Shown: positions 1-8,833, counted from the stretch's first letter. The stretch is DNA of 64,000 bases from an uncultured Mobiluncus sp. (GCF_902488535.1 NZ_CABTWO010000005.1:1-64000); one strand, 5' to 3'. Notes: generated by a model not told the origin, from the sequence alone. Translations and numbers: made by a program.

Positions 1-721
1 AACATGAGGAAACCGCAAGCCAGGAACACGAATACTCTTGAATCAAAATAGGAAACTTTTGCCGGTTGAGCGACTTTTTCTTCGCCACCTGTGGGTTTGA
101 ATGTTAGCAGCAAAACGACAACACCTAAAAGCATGACCAGGGGCATCACCAGCAAGGGAGTCATGAAACCTCCTATAGCTGCAAGGCTGCCGCCCAATAA
201 GGCTCCAAGAATAGACGAGAATCCTTGTGCAGCGCCCAAGACTCCCACACCTTTTACCCTTTGCGTCTCGCTGTAGGTATGAGTCACAACGTAGGTTTGC
301 GCTGCTGGGGATACTGATGCGATGGCACCGCCGTACAGCACGCCCCTAGTTATGACTACTCCTAGAATCAACGCTATGCCGGTGAGCAGACCCTTAAATC
401 CTAGCCACACCACCATAGCGAATCCGCTTAGAGCCAGGATTCCAGCAAGCATGCCAATAAGCAAGATGCGCCGAGATCCCCATCGCAACGAGATCCGTCC
501 CCACCTGGTGGAGGTAAGAGAGAACATGATGGCTGCTAACGAAATGGTGGCGCCAATGTGCCATTCCTTCAACCCGATTTCGCGCGATAGCGGAGCCAGA
601 ATTGGATTAAGGATCATCTGCCCCATATATGCCAGTAACACCGTCAAAAACAGGGGAAACAGTCCCGTTATTTTTGATTCGACTTTCTCGTTTCGTTCAT
701 TAGTGGCGCACATGAAAACAT
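1..721 (-). CDS. MFS transporter, C-terminus cut off by the window edge
   Basis: Reading leftward from an ATG at 721, about 240 codons stay open to the window edge, so only the N-terminal part is visible. The translation has alternating hydrophobic segments and a charged loop between TM2 and TM3 (TSTRWGRISLRWGSRRILL) of the kind that carries motif A in the major facilitator superfamily, followed by glycine-rich helices (GVLYGGAIASVSPAAQ). It is likely an inner-membrane efflux or uptake permease; the substrate is not readable. It is transcribed divergently from the TetR regulator at 824, with a palindrome between them, so regulation by that protein is the natural inference. Family call is good, substrate unknown. 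Confidence 0.8.
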
Positions 722-753
722 CCTTTCCAAAGTGAGCTGCCAATCAAGCTGAA

Positions 754-800
754 ACAATACTAGAACAATGTTCTAGTATTGTCAATTTTCTAGTATTGTC
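754..800. promoter_or_regulatory. Palindromic operator between MFS and tetR, plus extra half-site
   Basis: Positions 754-766 (ACAATACTAGAAC) and 770-782 (GTTCTAGTATTGT) are perfect 13-base inverted arms separated by AAT. A further copy of the right arm (TTCTAGTATTGTC) lies at 788-800. The site fills the gap between the divergent MFS start (721) and the TetR start (824), which fits a dual-control TetR operator. Binding itself is inferred. Confidence 0.82.
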
Positions 801-823
801 GAGGTCGAGGGTATGCTGTTTTC

Positions 824-1537
824 GTGGGAAATAAAGACAAGCGGGTAAACACGGGTAGACGCGCCTGGCTGACACAGGAAAAGATCATGTACGCCGCAAT
901 GGAACTGACCCGAGAGTGCGGTCTAGAAAAATGGTCGATTCGCGACCTTGCGCAGCGTCTGGGAGTAGTTCCCTCTGTCATCTACCACCATTACCAGAAC
1001 CGTGACGCCATTACCGCTTCTGTAATCGGCGAAATCACTAGCAGCATCGAGCTACCGGACGAGCAGCTGGAATGGAAAGATTGGTTCATCTCCCTAGCAG
1101 GCAATGTCAGGCCCGTCTTTCTTGAATTCCCCGGAGTCACCGACAAACTGATGTATGGACATATTGACGCCGCGTTGGTACCAATCTTGGAGGTGGCTTA
1201 CGAAAAACTACAGGACGCTGGTTTTAGCCAGTACATTCACATCGCATACACAATTATCATCAACACGATGCTGTGGAGCATTACTGCTCGCAACTTGCGC
1301 AGCCCAACCAAGCAGGAACAGCGCCACGACCTAGGTCAAATGATTACCCGGCTTCAGCCCCTAGCTGCCAGTTCCACAACGCTGGCCGACATGATCCAGG
1401 GCTACTTAATTCCGCTAGCCAACCCGAAAAACGAAGACCGCATGAGCCAGGAATACTTTGAAATCATCATAGAAGTCGTACTAGCCGGTTTAGAGATAGA
1501 GATCTTGCCTCGCGAAAAACGCGTAACGAATCTGTGA
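824..1537 (+). CDS. TetR/AcrR-family transcriptional regulator
   Basis: A 237-residue protein starting at a GTG. Residues about 18-66 form a TetR-type helix-turn-helix (KIMYAAMEL...WSIRDLAQRLGVVPSVIYHHYQNRDAI), and the rest is a helical ligand-binding domain with several aromatic residues. Such proteins are dimeric repressors released by a small molecule. It is divergent from the MFS gene and separated from it by a perfect inverted repeat, so repression of the transporter and of itself is likely. The ligand is unknown. Confidence 0.88.
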   Translation: MGNKDKRVNTGRRAWLTQEKIMYAAMELTRECGLEKWSIRDLAQRLGVVPSVIYHHYQNRDAITASVIGEITSSIELPDEQLEWKDWFISLAGNVRPVFLEFPGVTDKLMYGHIDAALVPILEVAYEKLQDAGFSQYIHIAYTIIINTMLWSITARNLRSPTKQEQRHDLGQMITRLQPLAASSTTLADMIQGYLIPLANPKNEDRMSQEYFEIIIEVVLAGLEIEILPREKRVTNL

Positions 1538-1596
1538 GCAAGAGATCTCACCAATACGCATAAGAAATTGCCCAAAATCGCAAGGCATACAGCTAA

Positions 1597-1890
1597 GAGC
1601 AGAGCCTTTTCAGTCTCTCCCAATATTTCCCGCGATTTTCCAATGAATACAAGAAAATCCACCACGTCCAGAGCTTTCCTAACAACTGGTACGGCTATGT
1701 CGAGTACGGCAGCGCCAACGAACAAGCAATCGCCCTGCAACGTTCCGGATTCTGCCGAGAATCAGCAACTTACATCCCGAAAAATAACGCAAACTATCTG
1801 CGAATCGATGAACGAGGAAGCCTCCATATCGACTTCTGGCTTACCTCTTCGACGAACGTCAACGTGATGAAAGAGGCCGACGAAAACTTC
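1597..1890 (+). pseudogene. Gene remnant, internal fragment of an unidentified protein
   Basis: After a stop at 1594-1596 one plus-strand frame gives protein-like sequence (…NNWYGYVEYGSANEQAIALQ…, …YLRIDERGSLHIDFWL…) up to roughly 1880-1890. The frame then runs opposite the GIY-YIG remnant to a TGA at 1948-1950. There is no start codon or ribosome site at its left end, and an upstream start is excluded by the stop. I do not recognise the family with confidence; the style resembles the C-terminal part of a large enzyme. I read it as a 5'- and 3'-truncated relic. The right boundary is approximate. Confidence 0.5.
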
Positions 1891-2041
1891 CACTATTGGC
1901 TTCCTCGCGCTTATGAAGCTGGGCAAGCTGATCTCGACGCGCAGAAATGAGAATACCCGTCCAATCCGCTATCCCCGCAGTAGCCATACCACCCGGGGTT
2001 CCATCGACAAGAAAAAGCTCTACCGCTTTACCACACGCCAT
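1859..2041 (-). pseudogene. Truncated N-terminus of a GIY-YIG nuclease-family protein
   Basis: From an ATG at 2041 the minus strand reads MACGKAVELFLVDGTPGG then MATAGIADWTG and LAQLHKREEA. This is the characteristic start of the GIY-YIG nuclease-family proteins that begin with LFLVDGTP...NWTG...LLKREE. After about 50 residues, just where the GVY core should begin, similarity stops and the frame ends at 1859. The whole nuclease domain and DUF4357-like tail are missing, so the gene is broken. It abuts the plus-strand relic tail-to-tail, as if one deletion removed the 3' ends of two convergent genes. Confidence 0.6.
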
Positions 2042-2311
2042 CACAACCACGCCCTTCGTTCACACGCACCTAACCATAAGAATAACCGAGAAAAAACAGG
2101 TCACCTCTCAATATGGGGATCCAACAGAAAGAAAACACCGTGGGTGAGCCAATGGATCTGGTTGATTGTTAATGTAATACTGCAGGAGATTTTGGGATCT
2201 CAAATCTTCTACGAGTGCTGTGGTAAAGTAGAAGGTGCAGAAGGTGGGAACAAGGTCTCCCATCATGTCTTTAGAGGGTCTAGCGGACGAAAGCGCTGCT
2301 AGGCTCTCTTC

Positions 2312-3091
2312 TCAATTCGTTGCCGGTCTACGGGTCATTACAGCGCTTACTTGGGAGATACCTGTTAGCCAATCTGCCACCACGGGGTTGATAGAAGCGA
2401 CAAGATCGAAAGCTTCTTGAATCTGGGCTTTCACGTCCACGTTTAGCAATGGTTCAACATGGGATACACGATTGCGAAGTCGGTGTAGATGAGCTACCCG
2501 CCAAAATGTTACTTCTCCGTTTGCGTCGTCTAGGCGCGGAAACGCGTAACGTAATGCCTCATTCCATAATCGTGCCCGATTGATATTAGCGCGAAGCCTG
2601 GGATTAGCTGCTGGTAAGTGGTTCGGAAGCAGGTCTCGCCACATACCAAACATGATCTGGGCTAGTACATCATCGTGGGTAACATCTTGACCATAACGGT
2701 GATGCTCTATGGGCCTACTCGCGGCTTGGGCTTTAGCTCTTCGTAGCGCATCTTTACGCTTAGCAGCGCTCAAGGACCGCAACGGCGCGGCAGGTTCTTG
2801 TAGCAGCCAACTGTCTGTTCCTGGGATTTGCGCTTTGTTCCAGGCTTGCAGCTGATGGTCAATAGCGTTACGCAAAATAACTTCAGTGTTTCCGAGCACG
2901 GTTTGCACGGCTGCAGTTAATCCACCATGCCATCGGTACAGGTTCAGCGCCGCCTTGCGATTACCGTTACATTGTTCCAGGTAAGGATACATGCGGGCAG
3001 CAGAAAGCCTCTCGATGACTACTTGGCGCCAATCATTCACACCTCCGATTATCCCATGAGCCAACACGAGTTTGAAAAGAGGTAAACACAC
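2312..3091 (-). CDS. Abi-like protein with HEPN-type RNxxxH motif
   Basis: Up to 259 residues, related to the Abi_2 (AbiD/AbiF-type) abortive-infection proteins. The N-terminal part has RLSAARMYPYLEQCNGNRKAALNLYRWH and a helix with ILRNAIDH. Near the C-terminus HRLRNRVSHVEPL supplies the R-N-x-x-x-H motif of HEPN ribonucleases, so phage-triggered RNA cleavage is the likely role. The start is uncertain: GTG at 3091 is the longest choice, but a GTG at 3040 sits in a purine-rich context. It lies next to a truncated nuclease and the RloC-like gene on the opposite strand, supporting a small defence islet. Confidence 0.72.
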   Translation of the reverse strand: MCLPLFKLVLAHGIIGGVNDWRQVVIERLSAARMYPYLEQCNGNRKAALNLYRWHGGLTAAVQTVLGNTEVILRNAIDHQLQAWNKAQIPGTDSWLLQEPAAPLRSLSAAKRKDALRRAKAQAASRPIEHHRYGQDVTHDDVLAQIMFGMWRDLLPNHLPAANPRLRANINRARLWNEALRYAFPRLDDANGEVTFWRVAHLHRLRNRVSHVEPLLNVDVKAQIQEAFDLVASINPVVADWLTGISQVSAVMTRRPATN

Positions 3092-3783
3092 TATGGCTGG
3101 CTCGTCTTTTGGTTTGAAGATTGGCCCAGAGGGTGAGTGGAAGTTTAAGTGAATCGCCCAAGTGGAGCCAAAGACCTCGCATTTAATAGGGGGTAAGATT
3201 GCCGCGAATTGGCTGTTGGGCAGGGGTTTTGCTGGTTTTCAGGACGCTTGCGCCTCTCCTATGGTGTAGCTCGACAGTCTGGCCAGAGCGGTTCCACTTT
3301 CCCCTGGTGCGTGGGAGCTGGCGGCAGGAATCTGGTTCGGCGTTTGTGTTGATGAGTTCAAGGCGAGGGACGCATGAGTGTCTGAGATTATCCAGTTAGA
3401 GTTAGCATCTTCTCTCCCCGCGCTCTTATAAACGGTCATGAACACGCTTGTTCGATTCTGGCTAGAGTGACCGAGAGCACTTCGAAGACGCCAGCGGAAA
3501 ACATGCACAGACCGACCTGCCAATAAACCGACGACCCCCCAGGATTTTAGTTCTCCACAATACGTGGCAAGCGTGGTTCGGTGACCCCTTCTATACGCTA
3601 CTTTATGAAATCGGGGCTTACTGACTTATGGTTTCCAGTAGACTTCTGGTAGACGCATCTGCTTGCCACTACTCACCGCCCCAAGGATAGAGTGAAGACA
3701 TTTGTGATAGCGGTCGCTCGAATTCTTCAAGCCCAAGAATTGAGCCACTCTAAGTTTGGTCAAACAGTTTACGGAGATTTGAC
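3092..3783. other. 692-base gap between abi and the RloC-like gene
   Basis: No convincing gene is visible. Short frames on both strands lack ribosome sites and family similarity. A minus-strand stretch around 3430-3500 (…RSALGHSSQNRTS…) is faintly like the LGHSS motif of tyrosine recombinases, but it is too short to call. The right end holds the leader of the 3784 gene, with GGAG 8 bases before its ATG. Confidence 0.4.
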
Positions 3784-6042
3784 ATGATCCAGGTTGAAGC
3801 TAATGAATCTTTGCGGAATGTTGCAAAGGACTCGCTGAAGGGAATAAAGCTACTGAACGATTCAGTATTCTTCGGAATTAACGGCAGCGGGAAGACGACT
3901 GTATGTGAAGCGCTGAGTCGAGCCACTCTCAGTGCTCAGAAAGTAGGCTTGAGTGAGCCGATTCGTGTCTACGCTTTTAACGATCAATGGCGAAAAGATA
4001 GAGTTGGAGACTTTGTTGAAGGCGGCTCCGCTCCAGGCGTGACCACCGTCGCCTTGGGCGATGGGGCGAGCGACCGAGAAAAAGAGATTAAATCAGCCGA
4101 AGCAGCGTGGGAATCAGCTAAAAACAATGTTAAGGCAAAACAACAGCAAGAAGATGATACCAAAAAGAACCTAGAGAAAATCGTTGACAGAGTTGCGAAC
4201 GGTGTTCGAAAAAACCTCGAAAAAGATTGTCCAAGCCTAGATGGGCGGCATTTTCAGAGACCGCAGATACGCGCCTTGCTCGATACAGAAGAGAACGAGG
4301 TTTTATCCCCAAATGAGGTTCAAGATAACATCGACATAGCAAACTCGGATGATCCTGGTTACCTTATTCCTTTGCCAACTCTCCCGAACGGCTGGGTCTT
4401 TTCCGATGAGCTCTGGCAGCAGACCACCGAAAAAATATCAACTACTCAGACGTTCACCATGGTTATAAACGATTGGGTTCGTGAAGGCTTGAATAAGCAT
4501 AAGGCCGGGGACTCATGCCAGTTTTGCGGTGGGGTTGTGTCAGAACAGCGACTAAGAAGCCTTGAAGATGCCATTCGCTTTACTGAAGAGGAAGCGCCCG
4601 TTCTGGTAAAAAACCAACTAGTCGAATGCCAGGATGCCATTTCTGCGCTGGAGAACTTTCAGAGAAACTTAGAAGCAATTCGCCTCGATACCTCAATTTA
4701 CTGCGCTGCTTTACCCATGATGCAGAGCGATGTCGTCCTTGAAACGCGGCGGGTGTTGGATGAATTAAACCGTTCAAAGAATTTGCTTGATGAACGTGTG
4801 AAAAACCCACATGACTCGATTGAAGGAGAGAAGCCGGAAATCGATTTTTCTGAGCTTAAAGATAAGTACACGCACCTTCAGGCTACCTATGCTGAGGCAA
4901 TGGACAAGATAACCAAGCACGCCACCAACAGAGATTCTGCGATTTCACGTCTGAAGAAGCACTGCTGCGCCGCAGACGGGGCAAGTTGGAGCGTAGCCAA
5001 GAAGGAGTATAAAGATGCCACTGATGCGAAACAAGCGGCAGATAGAGTAGAAAAAGATACCAAGAAACACCTCGACGACCTAAAGAGACAAGTTTCGACT
5101 ACTTCTGCTACTGCTAAATTTCTTGATGAAAACTTGTGCATGATCATGGGTAACCGAGATTTGCGAGTCACCGAAGGAAACACTGGGGAGGGGTATCGAA
5201 ATACCCGCAGGGGTGAGAAAGCCCAGAGCATGTCGGAAGGCGAGAAGAAGTTGGTTTCATTGCTCTACTTCTGTGCAGAGTTTCTGGCGGAGGATCGCAA
5301 ACAATCACTGAAAAATAGCGTGGTGCTCTTCGATGACTTGGGGTCAGAGCTAGACGAGGCAAGACTCATATCAGTCGACAGATTCATCTCCGGGCACTTC
5401 CAGAACCGAAAACCTGCCTCGCTGGTTTACTTCACACACAGTCACACTTATATGAAAATTTTACAATCTCGTCTTGCCGACAAGGCTGTTCCCAAGAAAG
5501 ATGACAAGAAGCCCACGGCTATATTTTACGAGGTTTACAAGGATACCTTCAATTGCGTGGAGCAATCCACCCGTTGCCGACAGTGGGATAACGAGGCTGT
5601 GGGCCTGACTAACGACTACTGGCTTTCATTCTATATGGTGCTGCAAGCTTTTAAGAAAATACAAGAAGACGCGCCACCAGAGTTAGGAACCGGGAATTTG
5701 TGCCGAAAGGTGCTAGAGGGGTTCACTGAGTTCCGGGCACCTAACAGCGATAACTTTGGCTCCCGAATCGATACTATCGCCGCCCAGACCAATATTCCGA
5801 TTTCGCCTGCCTTGTCAAAAATCGTTAACAATTTGTCTCATACCGACTTGAATAGACAGGGCGGTGCTCTGTCGAGGAATGAAGTTGAGTTTGCCGTGAT
5901 TCAAACACTTAACTTTCTTAAAACCGTTGACCCCAACCATTTTGACGCGCTACTGATCAAATTCATAGGCAAAGAGAGAGCGAAAAAGCTTAAATCGGAT
6001 ATATCGAAGCGCATCGGATACACAGTCAGAGGCGACCTGTAG
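3784..6042 (+). CDS. rloC: RloC-type anticodon nuclease (AAA_13 ATPase + zinc hook + ACNase domain)
   Basis: A 752-residue protein, the usual RloC length. Walker A is GINGSGKTT at 31-39, followed by VYAFNDQWRKDRVGDF. A long coiled coil is interrupted by CQFC (C245, C248), matching the Rad50-like zinc hook of RloC. The ABC-type signature MSEGEKK is at 483-489 and Walker B VVLFDD at 513-518. The C-terminal domain has R641-x3-E645 (RKVLE) and H686 (NNLSH), matching the Arg-Glu-His triad of PrrC/RloC anticodon nucleases. RloC is known to cleave tRNA at the anticodon and excise the wobble nucleotide when DNA damage or phage attack activates the ATPase. No restriction-modification genes flank it, unlike PrrC. 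The assignment rests on motifs, not a search. Confidence 0.82.
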   Translation: MIQVEANESLRNVAKDSLKGIKLLNDSVFFGINGSGKTTVCEALSRATLSAQKVGLSEPIRVYAFNDQWRKDRVGDFVEGGSAPGVTTVALGDGASDREKEIKSAEAAWESAKNNVKAKQQQEDDTKKNLEKIVDRVANGVRKNLEKDCPSLDGRHFQRPQIRALLDTEENEVLSPNEVQDNIDIANSDDPGYLIPLPTLPNGWVFSDELWQQTTEKISTTQTFTMVINDWVREGLNKHKAGDSCQFCGGVVSEQRLRSLEDAIRFTEEEAPVLVKNQLVECQDAISALENFQRNLEAIRLDTSIYCAALPMMQSDVVLETRRVLDELNRSKNLLDERVKNPHDSIEGEKPEIDFSELKDKYTHLQATYAEAMDKITKHATNRDSAISRLKKHCCAADGASWSVAKKEYKDATDAKQAADRVEKDTKKHLDDLKRQVSTTSATAKFLDENLCMIMGNRDLRVTEGNTGEGYRNTRRGEKAQSMSEGEKKLVSLLYFCAEFLAEDRKQSLKNSVVLFDDLGSELDEARLISVDRFISGHFQNRKPASLVYFTHSHTYMKILQSRLADKAVPKKDDKKPTAIFYEVYKDTFNCVEQSTRCRQWDNEAVGLTNDYWLSFYMVLQAFKKIQEDAPPELGTGNLCRKVLEGFTEFRAPNSDNFGSRIDTIAAQTNIPISPALSKIVNNLSHTDLNRQGGALSRNEVEFAVIQTLNFLKTVDPNHFDALLIKFIGKERAKKLKSDISKRIGYTVRGDL

Positions 6043-6204
6043 GCCTGTTCCACGTCACCTAGCCCACCTCATTCGAGGGGATCTTTTGCCTTAGAATCGG
6101 CGTCTAACTAGGGCAACCGCGAACTCGCCAAACGCAGCCGAGATTTAGACCCTAGGCGCGTACTCGCTAAACGCAACCCAGCCTTATCAAATCCGACGTC
6201 TAAG

Positions 6205-6278
<74 letters not shown>

Positions 6279-6352
6279 GTGCGTTAAGAGCATAGCGGGT
6301 TTGGCCGTTTTCCTCCAAGTCGGAACTTCGGTTAAGATGGTATGTACCTTTC

Positions 6353-6426
6353 CGGGGTGTAGCGCAGCTTGGTAGCGCGCCTGCTTTGGGAGCAGGATGT
6401 CGCAGGTTCAAATCCTGTCACCCCGA
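6353..6426 (+). tRNA. tRNA-Pro (UGG)
   Basis: CGGGGTG (6353-6359) pairs with CACCCCG (6419-6425), discriminator A6426. The anticodon stem-loop CCTGC-TTTGGGA-GCAGG gives anticodon UGG. The T-arm is CAGGTTCAAATCCTG. CCA is not encoded. It is divergent from tRNA-Gly and followed by inverted repeats. Confidence 0.96.
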
Positions 6427-6436
6427 CGAGCGAGCC

Positions 6437-6463
6437 CGAGACGAAAACTTGTTTTCAGTCTCG
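6437..6463 (+). terminator. Hairpin just downstream of tRNA-Pro
   Basis: CGAGACGAAAAC (6437-6448) can pair with GTTTTC-A-GTCTCG (6451-6463), leaving a two-base loop and one bulge. There is no long T-tract, so it may be a 3'-end or processing signal for the tRNA transcript rather than a classic terminator. Confidence 0.45.
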
Positions 6464-6467
6464 AGGC

Positions 6468-6878
6468 GAGCGAGGAGGGGTATGCAAGGCGAGCGGAGCG
6501 AGGCCTTGCAAATCCCCCGACGAAATGGTGTTGAGTGGTGGGGGCAAGGCGAGCTCAGCGAGTCCTTGCAAATCCCCCGACAAATGCTCTGGTAAAACCC
6601 TGTTTCGGACAACAGGGTTTTACCAGCAAAATAGTAAATCTACTCTCAAAACTACTCTCATTACCTGAAAAATTAACAGCAATTTTCCTACATGGAGTGA
6701 GTGCATGGGTGGCGTTTTTTGGAGGGTAGTCACAGCTCCATTTCGCGCACTTTCTGCTCGTGACCGGCGACGTGTGCACGTGACGGCATCGTGCATTTCC
6801 TGCTGCTCTGGTCCGAGCGAGGAGGGGTATGCAAGGCTAGATCAGCAAATCCGTAGCTTTGCCCTAAATCCCCTCGGG
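6468..6878. repeat. Cluster of three related palindromic repeats
   Basis: Unit A (6477-6517) pairs GGGG-TA-TGCAAGGC with GCCTTGCA-AA-TCCCCC. Unit B (6540-6578) pairs GGGGG-CAAGG with CCTTG-CAAAT-CCCCC. Unit C begins at 6815 with a 23-base exact copy of 6468-6490, and its right arm runs into the end of the lipid-kinase gene (to about 6878). The shared loop motif is GCGAGC-GAG. This has the look of a REP-like or terminator-derived element. No gene is seen in 6427-6863. Confidence 0.65.
6589..6626. terminator. Perfect 16-bp inverted repeat
   Basis: CTGGTAAAACCCTGTT (6589-6604) and its exact complement (6611-6626) flank a six-base loop TCGGAC. It is a strong hairpin between the tRNA-Pro/repeat cluster and the converging lipid-kinase gene. 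AT-rich sequence follows on the plus side, so a factor-independent terminator is plausible. Confidence 0.55.
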
Positions 6879-7946
6879 CCGCGGCAAAATAAACCATCCG
6901 GCTCTAGGCACACATTCCAAGTTGACCGTCCCGTATCCCAAGTGTTCCCCATCGGCAATGGGAGCCAGCCCCTCCATCTCTAAGCTGACTTGGCGAGCCT
7001 CGTGAAAAGTCACCCCGGGAGCGCCGGCGAACTTTCCCCTCTTGGCAGCCAATAGAGGGCGCAGTACCTTTCGCCGGGGCATCGAGCTCAACGTCGCAAT
7101 GGAGAAAACCCCGTCGTAGCTGGAGGCTTGCGGAGCCACCACCACGCCTCCGCCGTAGCACTTTCCGTTAGCCACGGCGCACAAAGTCAAGTGGTCTTCG
7201 CCCCAAACCACCCCGTCGAGACTGAGACGAACCGGGCGGGGATGGAACTTCGCCAGAATAATGAACAGGGACAAAATATAGCGCAGTGACCCGTGTGGCC
7301 AGCGCATTTCCTGGGTTTTATCCGCCACCATTTGGTCAAACCCCACGCAGGTTATGGTAGACCACCAACGCTGGCGCTCTTTGCCGCGCAAATCGGTAAA
7401 AGTCGCCAGTCCCAAATCGGTTTGGCTAACGAAACCATCCGCGATGATGCCCGCAGATTTACGCGGATTCAGCGGAATCCCATAGTGGCGGGCGTGATCG
7501 TTGCCAGAACCTGCCGGAATAATCCCCAAAGGCTTGTCAGAACCAACCTGCTCCTGCAAGACCAGCGAAAGAATCCCGTCTCCACCGGAAACAACAATGG
7601 CGTCCACCGTGGAATCTGCCGCGGCCCGGCGAGCCGATTCCCGGGCTTGTGCCGCAGTATCACTTGGAAAATCGACAATCTCCAGACCGCGTTGCTCCAG
7701 TACTTTCCGGGCTATCCGAGCAGTTTTGCGGGCGTGGCCTTTGGCGGAGGCCGGGTTCAAAATGAATGCAATACGGCGGATGTCACGAGTTTCTTGGCGA
7801 TAGTGACCCTTTGAGGGTGCGGTTTTGGGGTCGTCCAGTTGCGCGCTGTCCGAAGGCCGGTAGGTCGGTTGCGCGCTGTCAGTGGTCAGGTCGCCAGGAA
7901 GTTGGTTGACCGTGTTCTCGCTGTGCGGAGGCTGGTTTTCTGACAT
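6864..7946 (-). CDS. Diacylglycerol/lipid kinase family protein (YegS-like)
   Basis: 360 residues. After a Ser/Asp-rich, probably disordered extension of about 55 residues, the DAGK catalytic domain begins with FILNPASAKGHARK. It contains the nucleotide-binding VVSGGDGILSLVL and IIPAGSGNDHARHYGIP, the GGDG and GTGND-type motifs of the family. The C-terminal lobe has the usual late beta strands ending GYGTVNLECV. These enzymes phosphorylate diacylglycerol or related lipids at the membrane; the exact lipid is unknown. It follows purU on the same strand with a 23-base gap, and its 3' end overlaps a palindromic repeat that may act as terminator. Confidence 0.86.
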   Translation of the reverse strand: MSENQPPHSENTVNQLPGDLTTDSAQPTYRPSDSAQLDDPKTAPSKGHYRQETRDIRRIAFILNPASAKGHARKTARIARKVLEQRGLEIVDFPSDTAAQARESARRAAADSTVDAIVVSGGDGILSLVLQEQVGSDKPLGIIPAGSGNDHARHYGIPLNPRKSAGIIADGFVSQTDLGLATFTDLRGKERQRWWSTITCVGFDQMVADKTQEMRWPHGSLRYILSLFIILAKFHPRPVRLSLDGVVWGEDHLTLCAVANGKCYGGGVVVAPQASSYDGVFSIATLSSMPRRKVLRPLLAAKRGKFAGAPGVTFHEARQVSLEMEGLAPIADGEHLGYGTVNLECVPRAGWFILPRPEGI

Positions 7947-7969
7947 GGCTTACTTCTAATCCGGCGTCA

Positions 7970-8833
7970 TTAGTGGAAAATCACGGTACGGTTGCCGTTC
8001 ATCAACACGCGGTGCTCGGCGTGCCACTTCACAGCTTGAGCCAAGACTCGACGTTCCACGTCCTGCCCCTGTTTTCGCATATCGATGGCGGTAAACGTGT
8101 GATCCACTCGGGAAACGTCCTGCTCAATGATAGGACCTTCATCCAAATCCGCCGTGACATAGTGCGCGGTAGCCCCAATGAGTTTCACGCCCCGATCGTG
8201 GGCTTGGTCATACGGTTTTGCGCCCTTGAACGATGGCAGGAAAGAGTGGTGAATGTTGATGATGCGCCCGCTCATCTGCCGGCACAGTTTGTCGGAAAGA
8301 ATCTGCATATAGCGCGCCAGCACCACCAGTTCGACCTTTTCCGCGGCGACCAGGTCCAGCAGTTGCCGTTCCGCTTCGGGTTTATTGTCTTTCGTCACTG
8401 GCACCAAAATAAACGGCACCTGATAGAACGTCGCGATGGGAGCCAAATCTGGGTGGTTTCCCACGACCGCTTTCACATCAATCGGAATCGAGTGATCGCG
8501 TACGCGATAGAGCAGGTCAGACAGGCAATGTCCCTCTTTGGAAACCATAATGACGGTGCGCAGCGCCCGCCCAATCTGGTCCAAATCCCAAGCCATCTTA
8601 AAATCGGCAGCTAAAGCCTCCACCCGGGCGTTAATATCGTGAACGCTGGGAACATCCATCTCAACTCGCATAAAGAACAGTCCGGTATCGCTGTCTGCGA
8701 ACTGGGCTGACTGGATGATATTGCCCCCCGCGCCGGCTACCATGCCAGATACAGCGTGGACGATTCCGGGTCGGTCGGGGCAGGAGAGCGTGAGCACCAG
8801 TTTTATGGTTTCGTTCGACTTCGTTTCAGTCAT
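7970..8833 (-). CDS. purU: Formyltetrahydrofolate deformylase
   Basis: Hydrolyses 10-formyl-tetrahydrofolate to formate and THF, balancing one-carbon pools and feeding formate to purine synthesis. I prefer the ATG at 8833 (MTETKSNETIKLVL), as the longer frame to 8863 adds an unconserved stretch. An N-terminal ACT domain (LTLSCPDRPGIVHAVSGMV) is followed by a formyltransferase-fold domain. That domain carries the family hallmark NIHHSFLPSFKGAKPY, then GATAHYV and LDEGPIIEQD, with the catalytic Asn, His and Asp. Length of 287 is typical. It is probably co-transcribed with the lipid kinase downstream. Confidence 0.93.
   Translation of the reverse strand: MTETKSNETIKLVLTLSCPDRPGIVHAVSGMVAGAGGNIIQSAQFADSDTGLFFMRVEMDVPSVHDINARVEALAADFKMAWDLDQIGRALRTVIMVSKEGHCLSDLLYRVRDHSIPIDVKAVVGNHPDLAPIATFYQVPFILVPVTKDNKPEAERQLLDLVAAEKVELVVLARYMQILSDKLCRQMSGRIINIHHSFLPSFKGAKPYDQAHDRGVKLIGATAHYVTADLDEGPIIEQDVSRVDHTFTAIDMRKQGQDVERRVLAQAVKWHAEHRVLMNGNRTVIFH

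Noticed and set aside
754..782. TetR-region palindrome as a LexA box (GAAC-AAT-GTTC core)
   Set aside because: The spacer is three bases, not four, and the CG flanks are missing. Context favours TetR.
3239..3523. Minus-strand frame with LGHSS-like stretch as an integrase remnant
   Set aside because: Only a few residues match and no catalytic Arg-His-Arg-Tyr set is present.
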